Notes under the pieces: model-generated | The model's input: the letters and a program-made list of their open reading frames with translations, nothing else | Told to the model about the DNA's origin: nothing | The model's database searches: none | Program-made: the position numbers and the translations under genes | Part shown: one piece after another, positions 15,245 to 24,052 of the stretch | How positions within the stretch are numbered: the first letter of the stretch is position 1 | Layout: the number at the start of each line of letters is the position of its first letter | Assembly: GCA_048939595.1 (NCBI GenBank) | Contig: JBHLPI010000027.1 | Span: forward strand, 1 to 24,795 | Direction of reading: 5' to 3' | DNA: 24,795 bases | Origin: Hermodarchaeum sp048939595 | GTDB taxonomy: Archaea; Asgardarchaeota; Hermodarchaeia; Hermodarchaeales; Hermodarchaeaceae

Positions 15245-16261
15245 TTAGAGGGCTGTACCACAGTTGGGACAGGTGACTCGGTTGGAGGCCACCAGTTTGC
15301 CGCAGATGCGGCAGGTGACAAGACGGACCTGAACTGCAACAGCGTCCTCAATTGCAGAGGGAGTGAGAATGATTTTGCTGTCTTCAACCTCGATTTGGAA
15401 TCGCCGCGGATGACCTAACTCACGTAGAATATTCTCAGGCAAGGGGAGGCGATCCTGGTTGTCTAACTCAAGAACCCGGGTCCGTTCCAATTGCTTGAGG
15501 TGGACACCAGCATCGTGAGTACCGCTGATGATGCCATCTCTTAGTTCGAGTGTTCGGCGGGCTTTAGAAGCGATGAGCTGACTGTGTGTTACAATGAGAA
15601 AGGCTGTGCCGAATTGTTCGTTTAGGTCCTTGAAGAGGTCTAAGATTTCTTCAGCGTTAATGAGGTCAAGGTCACCAGTTGGCTCATCTGCAAGTACTAG
15701 GGAGGGATTGTTCATCAGTGCGGAGGCGATGGCAACTCGTTGGCGTTCGCCCCCTGAGAGTTTGCCTGGTATATGGTCCATACGATTACCAAGCCCGACA
15801 GCTTCAAGGAGTTCTGCTGATCGTTGTTGTCGCCAGGATTTGGGAAACCCAGCGATTCTTGCACTGAGTTCGACATTTTGTCGAGCAGTCATGTGGTGTA
15901 ATAGGTTGTCAACTTGAAAAACAAACCCAATGAATCCTCGTCGGGCAGCAGTTATGGTTCGATCGTCTAGTTTTGAGATATCTTGTTTGATATTAGACCA
16001 ATAGACTTGCCCGGCGCTGGGACGAAGGGTTCCGCCGAGGATATTGACGAACGTGGTTTTTCCGCTACCCGAGGGACCAACGACAGCGACGATTTCGCCT
16101 TGGAAGATTTGCATAGATACTCCACGGAGAGCGACCGTTTCGATTTCTCCAGTTTGGTAGATTTTGTAGACATCATTGGCCATAAGGACCAGATCTTCGG
16201 GGACTTCTGCAAATTCTTCCTCTTTGACGAGACCGGTTGATAGTTCAGGTATTTGATCCAT
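15245..16261 (-). CDS. MacB/LolD-type ABC ATPase with C-terminal AbrB-like and zinc-ribbon extension
   Basis: Counted from ATG 16261, this 338-residue ATPase has Walker A GPSGSGKTT (62-70), Q-loop FQ near 115, signature LSGGERQRVA (168-177), Walker B LVLADEPTGDLD (188-199) and His226. After a normal LolD-length domain (about 27-247) comes a segment resembling an AbrB/SpoVT hairpin (about 263-301: LPLPENILRELGHPRRFQIE then VEDSKIILTP). A zinc ribbon follows, with Cys317, Cys320, Cys331 and Cys334 (TCRICGK...VTCPNCG). These parts may regulate the ATPase or bind a partner. It is the third gene of a leftward ATPase-permease-ATPase run, about 20 bases after the permease stop. TTG at 16270 is an alternative start but sits too close to the GAG site. 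Confidence 0.9.
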   Translation of the reverse strand: MDQIPELSTGLVKEEEFAEVPEDLVLMANDVYKIYQTGEIETVALRGVSMQIFQGEIVAVVGPSGSGKTTFVNILGGTLRPSAGQVYWSNIKQDISKLDDRTITAARRGFIGFVFQVDNLLHHMTARQNVELSARIAGFPKSWRQQRSAELLEAVGLGNRMDHIPGKLSGGERQRVAIASALMNNPSLVLADEPTGDLDLINAEEILDLFKDLNEQFGTAFLIVTHSQLIASKARRTLELRDGIISGTHDAGVHLKQLERTRVLELDNQDRLPLPENILRELGHPRRFQIEVEDSKIILTPSAIEDAVAVQVRLVTCRICGKLVASNRVTCPNCGTAL

Positions 16262-16279
16262 GGTTAACAACTCTTTTAA

Positions 16280-19192
16280 TTACAGGTTACGGAGAACCCG
16301 CCCAACGTTGATGCGACCTGCACGGCGAGCAGGAATGTAGGTTCCTATACTCATTCCGACTATCACTATTCCAAGCACAATTATGAGGACAAGGAGTGGA
16401 ATCGCGAGAGTAAAGGGCACCACAAAGGGGAATGGGAAGAGGCTGAGAAGTACGTTCATGAGGAGCCAAGAGAATACAAAGCCCAGAGCCAAGGCTACTA
16501 GAAATGATGTGAGAATCAGTCCTATGAATTCCCCAAAGACAATCGAGATGATTTGTCTCCGTGTGCTACCAACAGCGCGCATGATAGCATATTCGGTTTG
16601 GCGTTCAGAGACAATAACACCGACGAAGAGGGTGAGGGCGATGATGCTAATGATTAGACAAGCAAGGAACCCAATTGAGAGAATGCTGACTACTCCCCGG
16701 TTGAATAGGTACCCATCGGGATATGCTTCTTCAAGGGAGAAGCTTGCTGGCGAGTAAACTCCCGTTGGGAATCCTAGTCCACGAATACCAGATTCGACAT
16801 CATCAATATGCGAATCACCATTAGTTAATGTTAGGATTAGCTGTGTGTTCGTCATGTTTAGACTTGTGAGATAGCTGAGGTTCACAAAGGCATAGGGTTG
16901 AGCAGCTTGGAATTGAAAACCATTAGTGGTATCTGGGGGGCGTATTGGATCTTCAGGATCAAAATATCCTAATCCTGGAGCACTTTGTCCAATGCCAACA
17001 ATGGTAAAGAGGGCATCTTGGACTACGCCACCACCGCCTTGGTCATAAACGAGGATACCCAACTCTCTTCCAACCCAGCGACCTAGTCGTTCAGCAATGG
17101 TGCGTGGGAGGATGACACCATTTGGTGTCTCCTGAAGTCTGTTGAGCACGGTTACAGGATCTTCTCCAACAAAACTACTTGGATCCCAATATCCGATCTC
17201 ACCATAAGCGTCGGTGTCTATTCCGTAGATGGCAAAGGAGATTGTGCCGACAAGTCCCCATGTACGAACAAGCGGGGTGGCAGCTTCGACGCCGGAAACT
17301 TGGAGAATATCTTGAACCCGGCTGGTTGGTACCCAATTGCTTTCTACGCGGACATCTGCTCCAATGAAGTATTCGATTTGCCGAGTAGCATTACCTTGCA
17401 CAGTATATGCCTCTACAACTGCAAATACTGTTACGGAGAACGTGAGGGTTAAGATGAGAAGGAGGGGTACGATACGTTCCCGACGAGTGCGCATACTCTT
17501 CTCAAAGATGAACGCCTTCTCCCCAAAGATTCCCCGGAACCCACGGGTAAGCCCTGCAACGCCTCGACGCACAATCCGAGACCCTGCATCACTTAAGAGA
17601 GTCCAAATAACAACGGCGTAGATGAATTGCAGAATGGCTACCATTGGGGTTGCAGGGAAGAAGAGGACAGCGTAAATAAATGCAATAAGGAGAATGAGAC
17701 AGATAACAAAGTAGAATGAGATTGCTAGGAGATCTGATTCTCCTGGAGGGTTGATACCGACCATAGCCTGATAGATTTCCGTTCGTAAGAAGGAGCGAAC
17801 ATAGATGAGCGTAAAGACGAGAGGGGGTATAATACAGGATAATAGGGCGATAAACCAAGTGAGAGGTTCAAGGCGTACCACGGCGAAGAACTCAAAGAAG
17901 ACGTTCATATCAAATATCAGAAACCCTGTGGAAGCAGGAATGAGCGAGCCCACAAATAAACTCAAAAATATACCAAAAACCAAGGCCACGATGGAAATCA
18001 CAATGAATTCGAGGATGAATGCCGCGTAGAGTTGGCGGAAACTTGCTCCTCGGGCGCGCAGGATAGCAACCTCTGAACGGCGACCGCTTAGGAAGATATT
18101 GGTGGCAAAGGTTGTGAGAAAGATGGAAAGAATGATAACCGGTGCTACTAGAACGGCCATTGTTTGACGAGAACGATAGGCTGCAATGTATTGTTCAAGA
18201 TATAGAAGTTGACGTTCTCCCCCCACAATGATATCGCCTTGGAAGGCAGCTTCAGCTTGTAGTTTAACATTTCGGAGAATTTGAGGCACTCGGTCGATTC
18301 CAAACGCTAAAACCTCAGCAGGATCAAATCGGACGAGCAACCTAGGAAAGAGGGCATTTGTAGTAAGAACATCCCGTTGCCCTGAATCCAATTGTTCGTA
18401 ATGAAAGATAATCCCATCATTCCATCCGAAAACAGTCTCCAATCCTGAACCAGGGTAATTTGTTCGACCAGAGCCAGAAAAGGTACCATACAGAACAGTA
18501 TCTTCAGGGCGGAGATTATAGATACCAGCCACGCGAATGTTAGTTATATTGAATTGGGCGATGTCCCCAATCGTTGTCGGGTCATCGTACATTGAGGCCA
18601 CTGCGACGTTAATGTAACTGCCTTCTTGAATGGTCATATTCAATATTTCTTCAGCATCTCTCACTACACGAGCGCTGACCAAGCATTGTCCAGTTTCTAC
18701 TGAAAATGTGCCATTATAATCAAACTTTGATTGCACTCTGGTCAGAAATGAAGAGTCGACAAAGAATGTCTGGAAATCTTTGATATTATTCTCATACGGA
18801 TAAGGTAAATAAGGGTCACTAGCGGCTTTGGTGGTGCCGTTGAGGATGCCTATTGATTGATATACGACAAAGGAGGCCTCATATACGGATTGCGACATGA
18901 ACCAATTCTGAACAGAGAAAATCATATGGGTATCAACAGGATATTCAAACCGTTGGACGATGTTGTATTGGAAGATGTTATCGTCGAAATAATCATTAAT
19001 GGCCACACGAGTGCCTGTATCAGTCCAGACAAAGACTGAGGAAACAAGGCAGACTCCGATAACGATGCCGAGTAATAAGCTCAGTGAACGGGCTTTGTGT
19101 TTTCGAATACTGTTCCCGACATAGCTAGCAATGTAACTTCGGCTACCAGTGGTATTGAGTGAACCAGCTGCGGTCTCCGCGGCTCCACTCAT
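16280..19192 (-). CDS. FtsX/MacB-type ABC transporter permease, fused two-half form (paralogue)
   Basis: The 970-residue protein has the same layout as the 9643 permease. The first helix is at about 36-56 and ends in SVFVWTDTGTRVAINDYF. A large extracytoplasmic domain and a first FtsX core with SGRRSEVAILRARGAS follow. Then come a second domain, a C-terminal core with SERQTEYAIMRAVGSTRRQI, and the tail IPARRAGRINVGRVLRNL. Shared blocks in every part show that the two permeases arose by duplication of the whole fused gene. Its ATG overlaps the stop of the upstream ATPase as ATGA (19189-19192), so the two are translationally coupled. Such proteins usually move lipids or lipoproteins, or transmit force to extracytoplasmic partners; the substrate is unknown. 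Confidence 0.94.
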   Translation of the reverse strand: MSGAAETAAGSLNTTGSRSYIASYVGNSIRKHKARSLSLLLGIVIGVCLVSSVFVWTDTGTRVAINDYFDDNIFQYNIVQRFEYPVDTHMIFSVQNWFMSQSVYEASFVVYQSIGILNGTTKAASDPYLPYPYENNIKDFQTFFVDSSFLTRVQSKFDYNGTFSVETGQCLVSARVVRDAEEILNMTIQEGSYINVAVASMYDDPTTIGDIAQFNITNIRVAGIYNLRPEDTVLYGTFSGSGRTNYPGSGLETVFGWNDGIIFHYEQLDSGQRDVLTTNALFPRLLVRFDPAEVLAFGIDRVPQILRNVKLQAEAAFQGDIIVGGERQLLYLEQYIAAYRSRQTMAVLVAPVIILSIFLTTFATNIFLSGRRSEVAILRARGASFRQLYAAFILEFIVISIVALVFGIFLSLFVGSLIPASTGFLIFDMNVFFEFFAVVRLEPLTWFIALLSCIIPPLVFTLIYVRSFLRTEIYQAMVGINPPGESDLLAISFYFVICLILLIAFIYAVLFFPATPMVAILQFIYAVVIWTLLSDAGSRIVRRGVAGLTRGFRGIFGEKAFIFEKSMRTRRERIVPLLLILTLTFSVTVFAVVEAYTVQGNATRQIEYFIGADVRVESNWVPTSRVQDILQVSGVEAATPLVRTWGLVGTISFAIYGIDTDAYGEIGYWDPSSFVGEDPVTVLNRLQETPNGVILPRTIAERLGRWVGRELGILVYDQGGGGVVQDALFTIVGIGQSAPGLGYFDPEDPIRPPDTTNGFQFQAAQPYAFVNLSYLTSLNMTNTQLILTLTNGDSHIDDVESGIRGLGFPTGVYSPASFSLEEAYPDGYLFNRGVVSILSIGFLACLIISIIALTLFVGVIVSERQTEYAIMRAVGSTRRQIISIVFGEFIGLILTSFLVALALGFVFSWLLMNVLLSLFPFPFVVPFTLAIPLLVLIIVLGIVIVGMSIGTYIPARRAGRINVGRVLRNL

Positions 19193-19929
19193 GACTTGGC
19201 CTCCTTAACCTCCGCTTCCTTTCCGTACATCGAAGTGTCAGTGTGAAGCTTTCCATATTGGAGGACAAGAATTCGATCTGCGGCACTAGCAACTTCAGGG
19301 TCATGCGTGGCAACGATCATGGCTTTCCGTTGATCGTGGGCCAGTTCTTTGAAGAGCTTGATAATTTCTACTCCCGTGGCAGTATCGAGATTTCCTGTAG
19401 GCTCATCCGCAAGGAGGATGACAGGTTCATTTGCTAAAGCACGTGCTACTGCTATTCGTTGCATCTGTCCACCGGACATTTCGTTGGGGTATTGTTCAGC
19501 AGAATCCCGCATCCCAACAACATCTAACAAATCTAGCGCTCGCTGAACACGTTCTTCTTTGGATATATCAGCAAAAATCATAGGAACTTCGACGTTTTCC
19601 CGGCCATTCATAATGTCTAACAGATAAAAGCCCTGGAAGACGATTCCTATCTTGTGTCGCCGCATTAAGGAGAGTTCTTTATCGCCTAACCCATTAAGCG
19701 TTTCACCATCAATAATAATCTCGCCTTGAGTGGGCTTATCTAAAAGCGCTAGGAGATTGATTAACGTAGTTTTACCGCTTCCACTCGCACCCACAATTGC
19801 AACAAATTCGCCCTGCCGAACTTTGAAATCTAAACCCTTTAAAACTTCAACTTTGATAGCCCCATCATCATAATTTTTGATAACCTGGCTACATTCAATG
19901 ACAATACGGTTTGATGACAATCTAGGCAC
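19189..19929 (-). CDS. MacB/LolD-type ABC transporter ATP-binding protein
   Basis: The 246-residue ATPase has Walker A GASGSGKTT (47-55), Q-loop VFQGFYLLD (97-105), signature MSGGQMQRIAVARAL (151-165), Walker B ILLADEPTGNLD (171-182) and switch His209. The ENVEVP block (111-116) is typical of LolD/MacB ATPases that pair with FtsX permeases. The start is GTG with no clear Shine-Dalgarno, so the transcript may be leaderless or nearly so. It is the first gene of the leftward transporter run and overlaps the permease by four bases. Confidence 0.94.
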   Translation of the reverse strand: MPRLSSNRIVIECSQVIKNYDDGAIKVEVLKGLDFKVRQGEFVAIVGASGSGKTTLINLLALLDKPTQGEIIIDGETLNGLGDKELSLMRRHKIGIVFQGFYLLDIMNGRENVEVPMIFADISKEERVQRALDLLDVVGMRDSAEQYPNEMSGGQMQRIAVARALANEPVILLADEPTGNLDTATGVEIIKLFKELAHDQRKAMIVATHDPEVASAADRILVLQYGKLHTDTSMYGKEAEVKEAKS

Positions 19930-20047
19930 CTATGATGTCACTATTGCGGGATCAGGTTGGTCCAGCTGAGCCAGCATTACTGTTCTCAGCTTTAAGTTAG
20001 TGGCATGTGCAAAATTGTACTTTAGAAGTTTTTGGTTCAAACATGGT

Positions 20048-20989
20048 TTAGAATTTCGCGATTACAGATTTACCGAAGCTCTTGATTTGAGCGAGCTCCT
20101 CTTTATGGGGGAACATAAAAATCATGTGTTCCACCCCAATCTCTTCAAATTGGTGCAATCGTCTTACAACTGAATCCGCTGTACCCCATAAGGATTTGTT
20201 AATTCGTTCTCGGTATTCGCTAGGTGACATATTGCGGGATTTGGCGTTTTCGAGTATGGCAGCCTCCATGTCCTCAGTGGAATCAAATAGCCTAGTCCAC
20301 AAGCCTAGCGATTTCTTGATTACTGATGGATCACGATCATATCTTTTGCATAATTGAGCAAGGCGTTCAAATCGTGCCTTTAATTCAGAAGGCGTGCTCA
20401 TCCACGCCACGTTAATACCGTCTCCATATTTTGCAGTGGCACGGAGCATCAATTCCTTACCATTTTGAGCACCAACCCAAATCCGCATGGGTTTTTGGAC
20501 CGGTTTGGGGAAGGCGATAACCTCCTCAACTTTATAATGGGCCCCTTTGAATGTGAAGCGCTCTTTTGTCCAAATGCCTCGAATGATTTGGATAGCTTCG
20601 TTCAGTTGCTGAATCCGAATTTTAGGTGCTGGAAATGGGTATCCATAGGCCTTGTATTCAATTTCTTTCCATCCCGCGCCAAGACCAAAGTCTAATCGCC
20701 CTTTGGATAAGACATCTAATGATGCTGCCATCTTAGCGGTTAAGGCTGGGTTCCGGTAACTCTGACAAAAGACCATACTTCCAACACGAACTTTGAGGTT
20801 CTGTTGTGTTAGGGCAGTCATAAGTAACCATGGATCCAAGAGTACACGATCAGTGGACTCTTGATCCAACATGAAATGATCCGAAAACCAAATCGTGCCA
20901 AATCCGTTTTGTAAGGCAACCTCAGTTATTGAGGAAACGTCATCAAAGGTGTAACCGAACTGTGGCTCGATTTGCACACCAAATTCCAT
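20048..20989 (-). CDS. Luciferase-like (LLM class) oxidoreductase, probably F420-dependent
   Basis: The 313-residue TIM-barrel protein belongs to the bacterial-luciferase-like family. Family blocks include the N-terminal FGVQIEPQFGY and IWFSDHFM, LKVRVGSMVFCQSYRNPALTAKM, GRLDFGLGAGWKEIEYKAYGYPF near 95-118, IQIIRGIWTKERFTFKG, and KPMRIWVGAQNGKELMLRA. The GLGAGWKEIEYKAYG form is typical of the F420-using branch, which fits an archaeon, but flavin mononucleotide cannot be excluded. The substrate is unknown. The ATG has GGTGA about eight bases upstream. It is transcribed away from tldD over a shared AT-rich region. Confidence 0.9.
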   Translation of the reverse strand: MEFGVQIEPQFGYTFDDVSSITEVALQNGFGTIWFSDHFMLDQESTDRVLLDPWLLMTALTQQNLKVRVGSMVFCQSYRNPALTAKMAASLDVLSKGRLDFGLGAGWKEIEYKAYGYPFPAPKIRIQQLNEAIQIIRGIWTKERFTFKGAHYKVEEVIAFPKPVQKPMRIWVGAQNGKELMLRATAKYGDGINVAWMSTPSELKARFERLAQLCKRYDRDPSVIKKSLGLWTRLFDSTEDMEAAILENAKSRNMSPSEYRERINKSLWGTADSVVRRLHQFEEIGVEHMIFMFPHKEELAQIKSFGKSVIAKF

Positions 20990-21044
20990 TCTTAGCTCAC
21001 CAAAGCATTCAATTCACTGAAGATAGTAAACACGGTTGGTGAGG

Positions 21045-21066
21045 TCGGCTTATATACTATAAATCT
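21045..21066. promoter_or_regulatory. Divergent TATA-rich promoter region between the LLM oxidoreductase and tldD
   Basis: TTATATAC at 21050-21057 followed by TATAAAT reads as a good TATA box on the plus strand, with a tldD start expected near 21080 and a leader holding GGAGTGG. On the minus strand the same stretch reads TTTATAGTATATAAG, which could start the oxidoreductase transcript near 21030. The two genes are therefore likely to share or compete for this site. Confidence 0.5.
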
Positions 21067-21107
21067 GCTAGCCCTGAGCTAGACCCAATGGTAGGAGTGG
21101 CTCATGC

Positions 21108-22544
21108 ATGCTAGATAAACTTCACGCAGCAGTCCTAATCGGCGAGAAACTAGGCGCTGATTTTGTTGAAGCCCGTTTTGATGATTTCACCCTCCGTACT
21201 CTTCGACGAATTAAAACACGAAGTAACGATACTTGGAAGGATATCCTCTCAAAATCTCGGACAGGAATTGGTATCACCTGCTACTTCGATGGAACACCGG
21301 GATACTCCTTCACCGCAAGTGAAGAACCAAAGGATGTTGAAGAAACGGCCAAACGGGCTTTTCGGATGGCTAAAGCGGCATCCACCGCAGCCTCTCTAAA
21401 ACTTGGGTTTGAGCGAAGACCAGAAGTGAAAAGCAAACCCTCAGATACTCTCTCTGTGAAGATCCATCCTGACACGAAACCACAGGAATTCAAAATGGAT
21501 CTTATCAACCGCATGGTCGAAACCGCTTCAGAACACGGAAAAGAAGTGGAAAACATCACAGGAGCCTACGGAGAGCTATACGGACAAAAGATCTTCACAA
21601 ATAGTGAAGGATCGAATATCGATTGGGAGTTTCTAGTTGTCGATCTGACCTGCCGAGTTACGTCGAAAACTAGTACCGGTGACTTGGTCTTCGCATCAGA
21701 ACGAAAAGCTGGTAGTCATGGTCTTGAAGCCTATAATCAGAAGGATTCCACACCTGAAGAGATCGGAGAAACTGCTGGGAAGTTTGCCACTGAACAGCTT
21801 CAGGCAAAGGCCTGTCCTGCTGGGAAATTTCCCACTCTAATAGATAATGCCTTAGCTGGTGTATTAGCGCATGAGAGTTTTGGCCATCTGAGTGAAGCGG
21901 ATTTTGTGACGATAGGCGTGTCTCCTCTCGCTGGAAAAATTGGAACTACCCTTGGTACTAAACACGCGACCATAATTGATGGGGGAATTCCCGATATTGA
22001 TAAAACTGGGGGACTATGGCTTCCCTTTGATGACCAAGGGATTCCGGCCAATATGACAACCATCCTTGAGAAAGGCGTGTTGAAGCACTTTCTCCATAAC
22101 CGAGGAACTGCACACCAATTAGAACAAGAGCTGACTAGCAACTGCAGAGCAATTCACTTTGGCTTTATGCCAATCCCGCGGATGACAAACACGTTTTTCA
22201 CTTCAGGTAGCCTGACAGAAGAAGAAGCACTTGAGCAATTGGGCACAGGTGTGTATGCGATTCAAACAGCTGGCGGACAAGTAGAAGGGGACGGAAGTTT
22301 TCTATTCAAAGCGAATCGAGGATATTGGGTTGAAAACGGCCAAATCCAACATCCAATTCGAGAAGTAGCACTTTCAGGCAATATTCTTCAGCTCCTACAG
22401 CGGGTTGTTGGAGCGACTCGTGACCTTGAGATTTGGGGAACCTACTTCGGTGGATGCGGAAAAGGTGGACAGCACCCATTGCCTACAGGTCTGGGTGGAC
22501 CAAAACTGCTCATAGAAGATGTAACCTTCGGAGGAAAAGCCTAG
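21108..22544 (+). CDS. tldD: TldD family metalloprotease (catalytic subunit)
   Basis: The 478-residue protein is the zinc-bearing half of the TldD/TldE protease, which in bacteria degrades or trims unfolded and modified peptides such as microcin precursors. The zinc motif is HESFGH (255-260, HExxxH), and a family-conserved cysteine lies at 450 in GGCGKGGQHP, where E. coli TldD has its last zinc ligand. Other family blocks are FTNSEGSN (163-170), CRAIHFGFMPIPRMTNTFF (346-364) and TAGGQVEGDGSFLF (387-400). ATG 21108 has GGAGTGG about ten bases upstream. The partner follows after 18 bases. The stop is TAG. Confidence 0.95.
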   Translation: MLDKLHAAVLIGEKLGADFVEARFDDFTLRTLRRIKTRSNDTWKDILSKSRTGIGITCYFDGTPGYSFTASEEPKDVEETAKRAFRMAKAASTAASLKLGFERRPEVKSKPSDTLSVKIHPDTKPQEFKMDLINRMVETASEHGKEVENITGAYGELYGQKIFTNSEGSNIDWEFLVVDLTCRVTSKTSTGDLVFASERKAGSHGLEAYNQKDSTPEEIGETAGKFATEQLQAKACPAGKFPTLIDNALAGVLAHESFGHLSEADFVTIGVSPLAGKIGTTLGTKHATIIDGGIPDIDKTGGLWLPFDDQGIPANMTTILEKGVLKHFLHNRGTAHQLEQELTSNCRAIHFGFMPIPRMTNTFFTSGSLTEEEALEQLGTGVYAIQTAGGQVEGDGSFLFKANRGYWVENGQIQHPIREVALSGNILQLLQRVVGATRDLEIWGTYFGGCGKGGQHPLPTGLGGPKLLIEDVTFGGKA

Positions 22545-22562
22545 GCAAGGAGATGCAATCGG

Positions 22563-23954
22563 ATGGAGTTTGAAAAAATAAAGGACAACTTGCTCGCTGA
22601 GATTGATACTGGATTGAAATTTGCCCAATCTCAAGATAAGAAAGCAGATTTTGAACTTTTCTTTTATTATCGTAGTGAGTCCAATGTAGAAATCAAACAG
22701 GGCGTTGTCGAAGCGACAGATGGAATAGTGGCCGGAAATGCAGTCCGTGTGGCTAAGGATCAGCGGGTGAGTTTCTCTTCTTCAAGCGGAATCACCCCCT
22801 CACAGATTCAACGGAGTGTCAAGGCGGCTCTAGCGAGTTTGAAGGCAACCGCTGAAAAAGACACTCGTTTCAAAGGGTTTTGTGAGCCTAAACCACCTGG
22901 AAATGAGGGGAAATTTTCTCATGAGATTCTAGAACTAGCGACTGAAGATTTGGTAAAAATGTCACTCCAACTCATTGGAGATATGACTAGTGTGAATGGG
23001 CGTGTTCTTGCGGCGGTTGGTTGTGAAAGGACTTGGGGTGGATTTGCAATTGGCAACACTTTGGGTGTGCAGGCGGCATCCAGTTCCGCTTATAATGCTT
23101 GTAGTGCATATGCGATGGCGATTGACGGAGATGAACGAAAGACCGCGTCGGAAGAACTAGTCACACGTGAAAAAGCTCTCGATGTAACGGGAATAGGGCA
23201 AAAAGCGGCAACAAAGGCAATTAACTTACTTGGCACCCAGAAACTCAATCAAACAACAAAACTACCCACGCTTTGGGTACCTTGGGCTGCAGCCAGCTAT
23301 ATTCTATCGAGTCTTCAGCAAGCAGCCAAAGGGCAGGCTGTGGTTGAAGGCTTATCTCCCTTGAGTGCAAGACTTGGCGAAAAAATCGCCCATCCGAGTT
23401 TCAGTCTAATCGACGATGGACAAGATCCTTTGGGTATCTCAACCGAAGCTATTGACGCGGAGGGACATCCCCAAGGCAAAACCAGTATTATTGAACATGG
23501 TGTTTTGAAAGGCTATCTCTTCGATTCATATTATGGACGAATCGCCGGAAAAGATTCAACTGGTAATAGTGCTCGTTCCGGTGGACCATTTGGTTCAAGG
23601 TTACCCTATGAAGAAGCCCCAACGATCTTTAGTAAGAATTTAGAAGTTACTCCTGGGAAGAAATCACTTGAAGAGCTTATTGCATCAATCGATGGCCAAG
23701 GATTATTAATCACAGATATTCCCATTGGAATATTTCATAGCAATGTGGCAACGGGTGAATTCTCAGTAGTAGCAAATTCGGTATTTCTCATTGAAGATGG
23801 AGAAAAGAAACACCCCCTTGAACCCATTTCAATTGCAGGGAATTTCTATGAAGGCCTAAAACAACTTCAAGATGTAGGCAATGACATTGAAATTACCTCA
23901 TTGTTTGTCACAACACCCAGTCTCCTCATTGATGGATTTTCCATAACCGGTTAA
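22563..23954 (+). CDS. pmbA: TldE/PmbA family protein (non-catalytic partner of TldD)
   Basis: The 463-residue protein has the TldE/PmbA pattern: an N-terminal FELFFYYRSESNVEIKQG strand pair, an LSPLSARLGEKIAHPSFSLIDDGQDPLG block near 265-295, EGHPQGKTSIIEHGVLKGYLFDSYYGR near 300-325, and a C-terminal VATGEFSVVANSVFLIEDG. It lacks the HExxxH motif, as expected of the subunit that forms the heterodimer with TldD. ATG 22563 has GGAGATG about eight bases upstream in the 18-base gap, so the two genes form one operon. Confidence 0.94.
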   Translation: MEFEKIKDNLLAEIDTGLKFAQSQDKKADFELFFYYRSESNVEIKQGVVEATDGIVAGNAVRVAKDQRVSFSSSSGITPSQIQRSVKAALASLKATAEKDTRFKGFCEPKPPGNEGKFSHEILELATEDLVKMSLQLIGDMTSVNGRVLAAVGCERTWGGFAIGNTLGVQAASSSAYNACSAYAMAIDGDERKTASEELVTREKALDVTGIGQKAATKAINLLGTQKLNQTTKLPTLWVPWAAASYILSSLQQAAKGQAVVEGLSPLSARLGEKIAHPSFSLIDDGQDPLGISTEAIDAEGHPQGKTSIIEHGVLKGYLFDSYYGRIAGKDSTGNSARSGGPFGSRLPYEEAPTIFSKNLEVTPGKKSLEELIASIDGQGLLITDIPIGIFHSNVATGEFSVVANSVFLIEDGEKKHPLEPISIAGNFYEGLKQLQDVGNDIEITSLFVTTPSLLIDGFSITG

Positions 23955-24052
23955 CGATATCTTTTGATTTCATCCACAAATTCTTCCACAAACCATTTGA
24001 AACCACAACGTTTTTTGAAGCGAAGATACTCGATTCCCGTAGAGGAGCTTGT

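Noticed and set aside
21066..21085. Two CTAG sites flanking CCCTGAG before tldD, a possible operator
   Set aside because: The two arms do not form a proper inverted repeat, and a short AT-balanced region gives such matches by chance.
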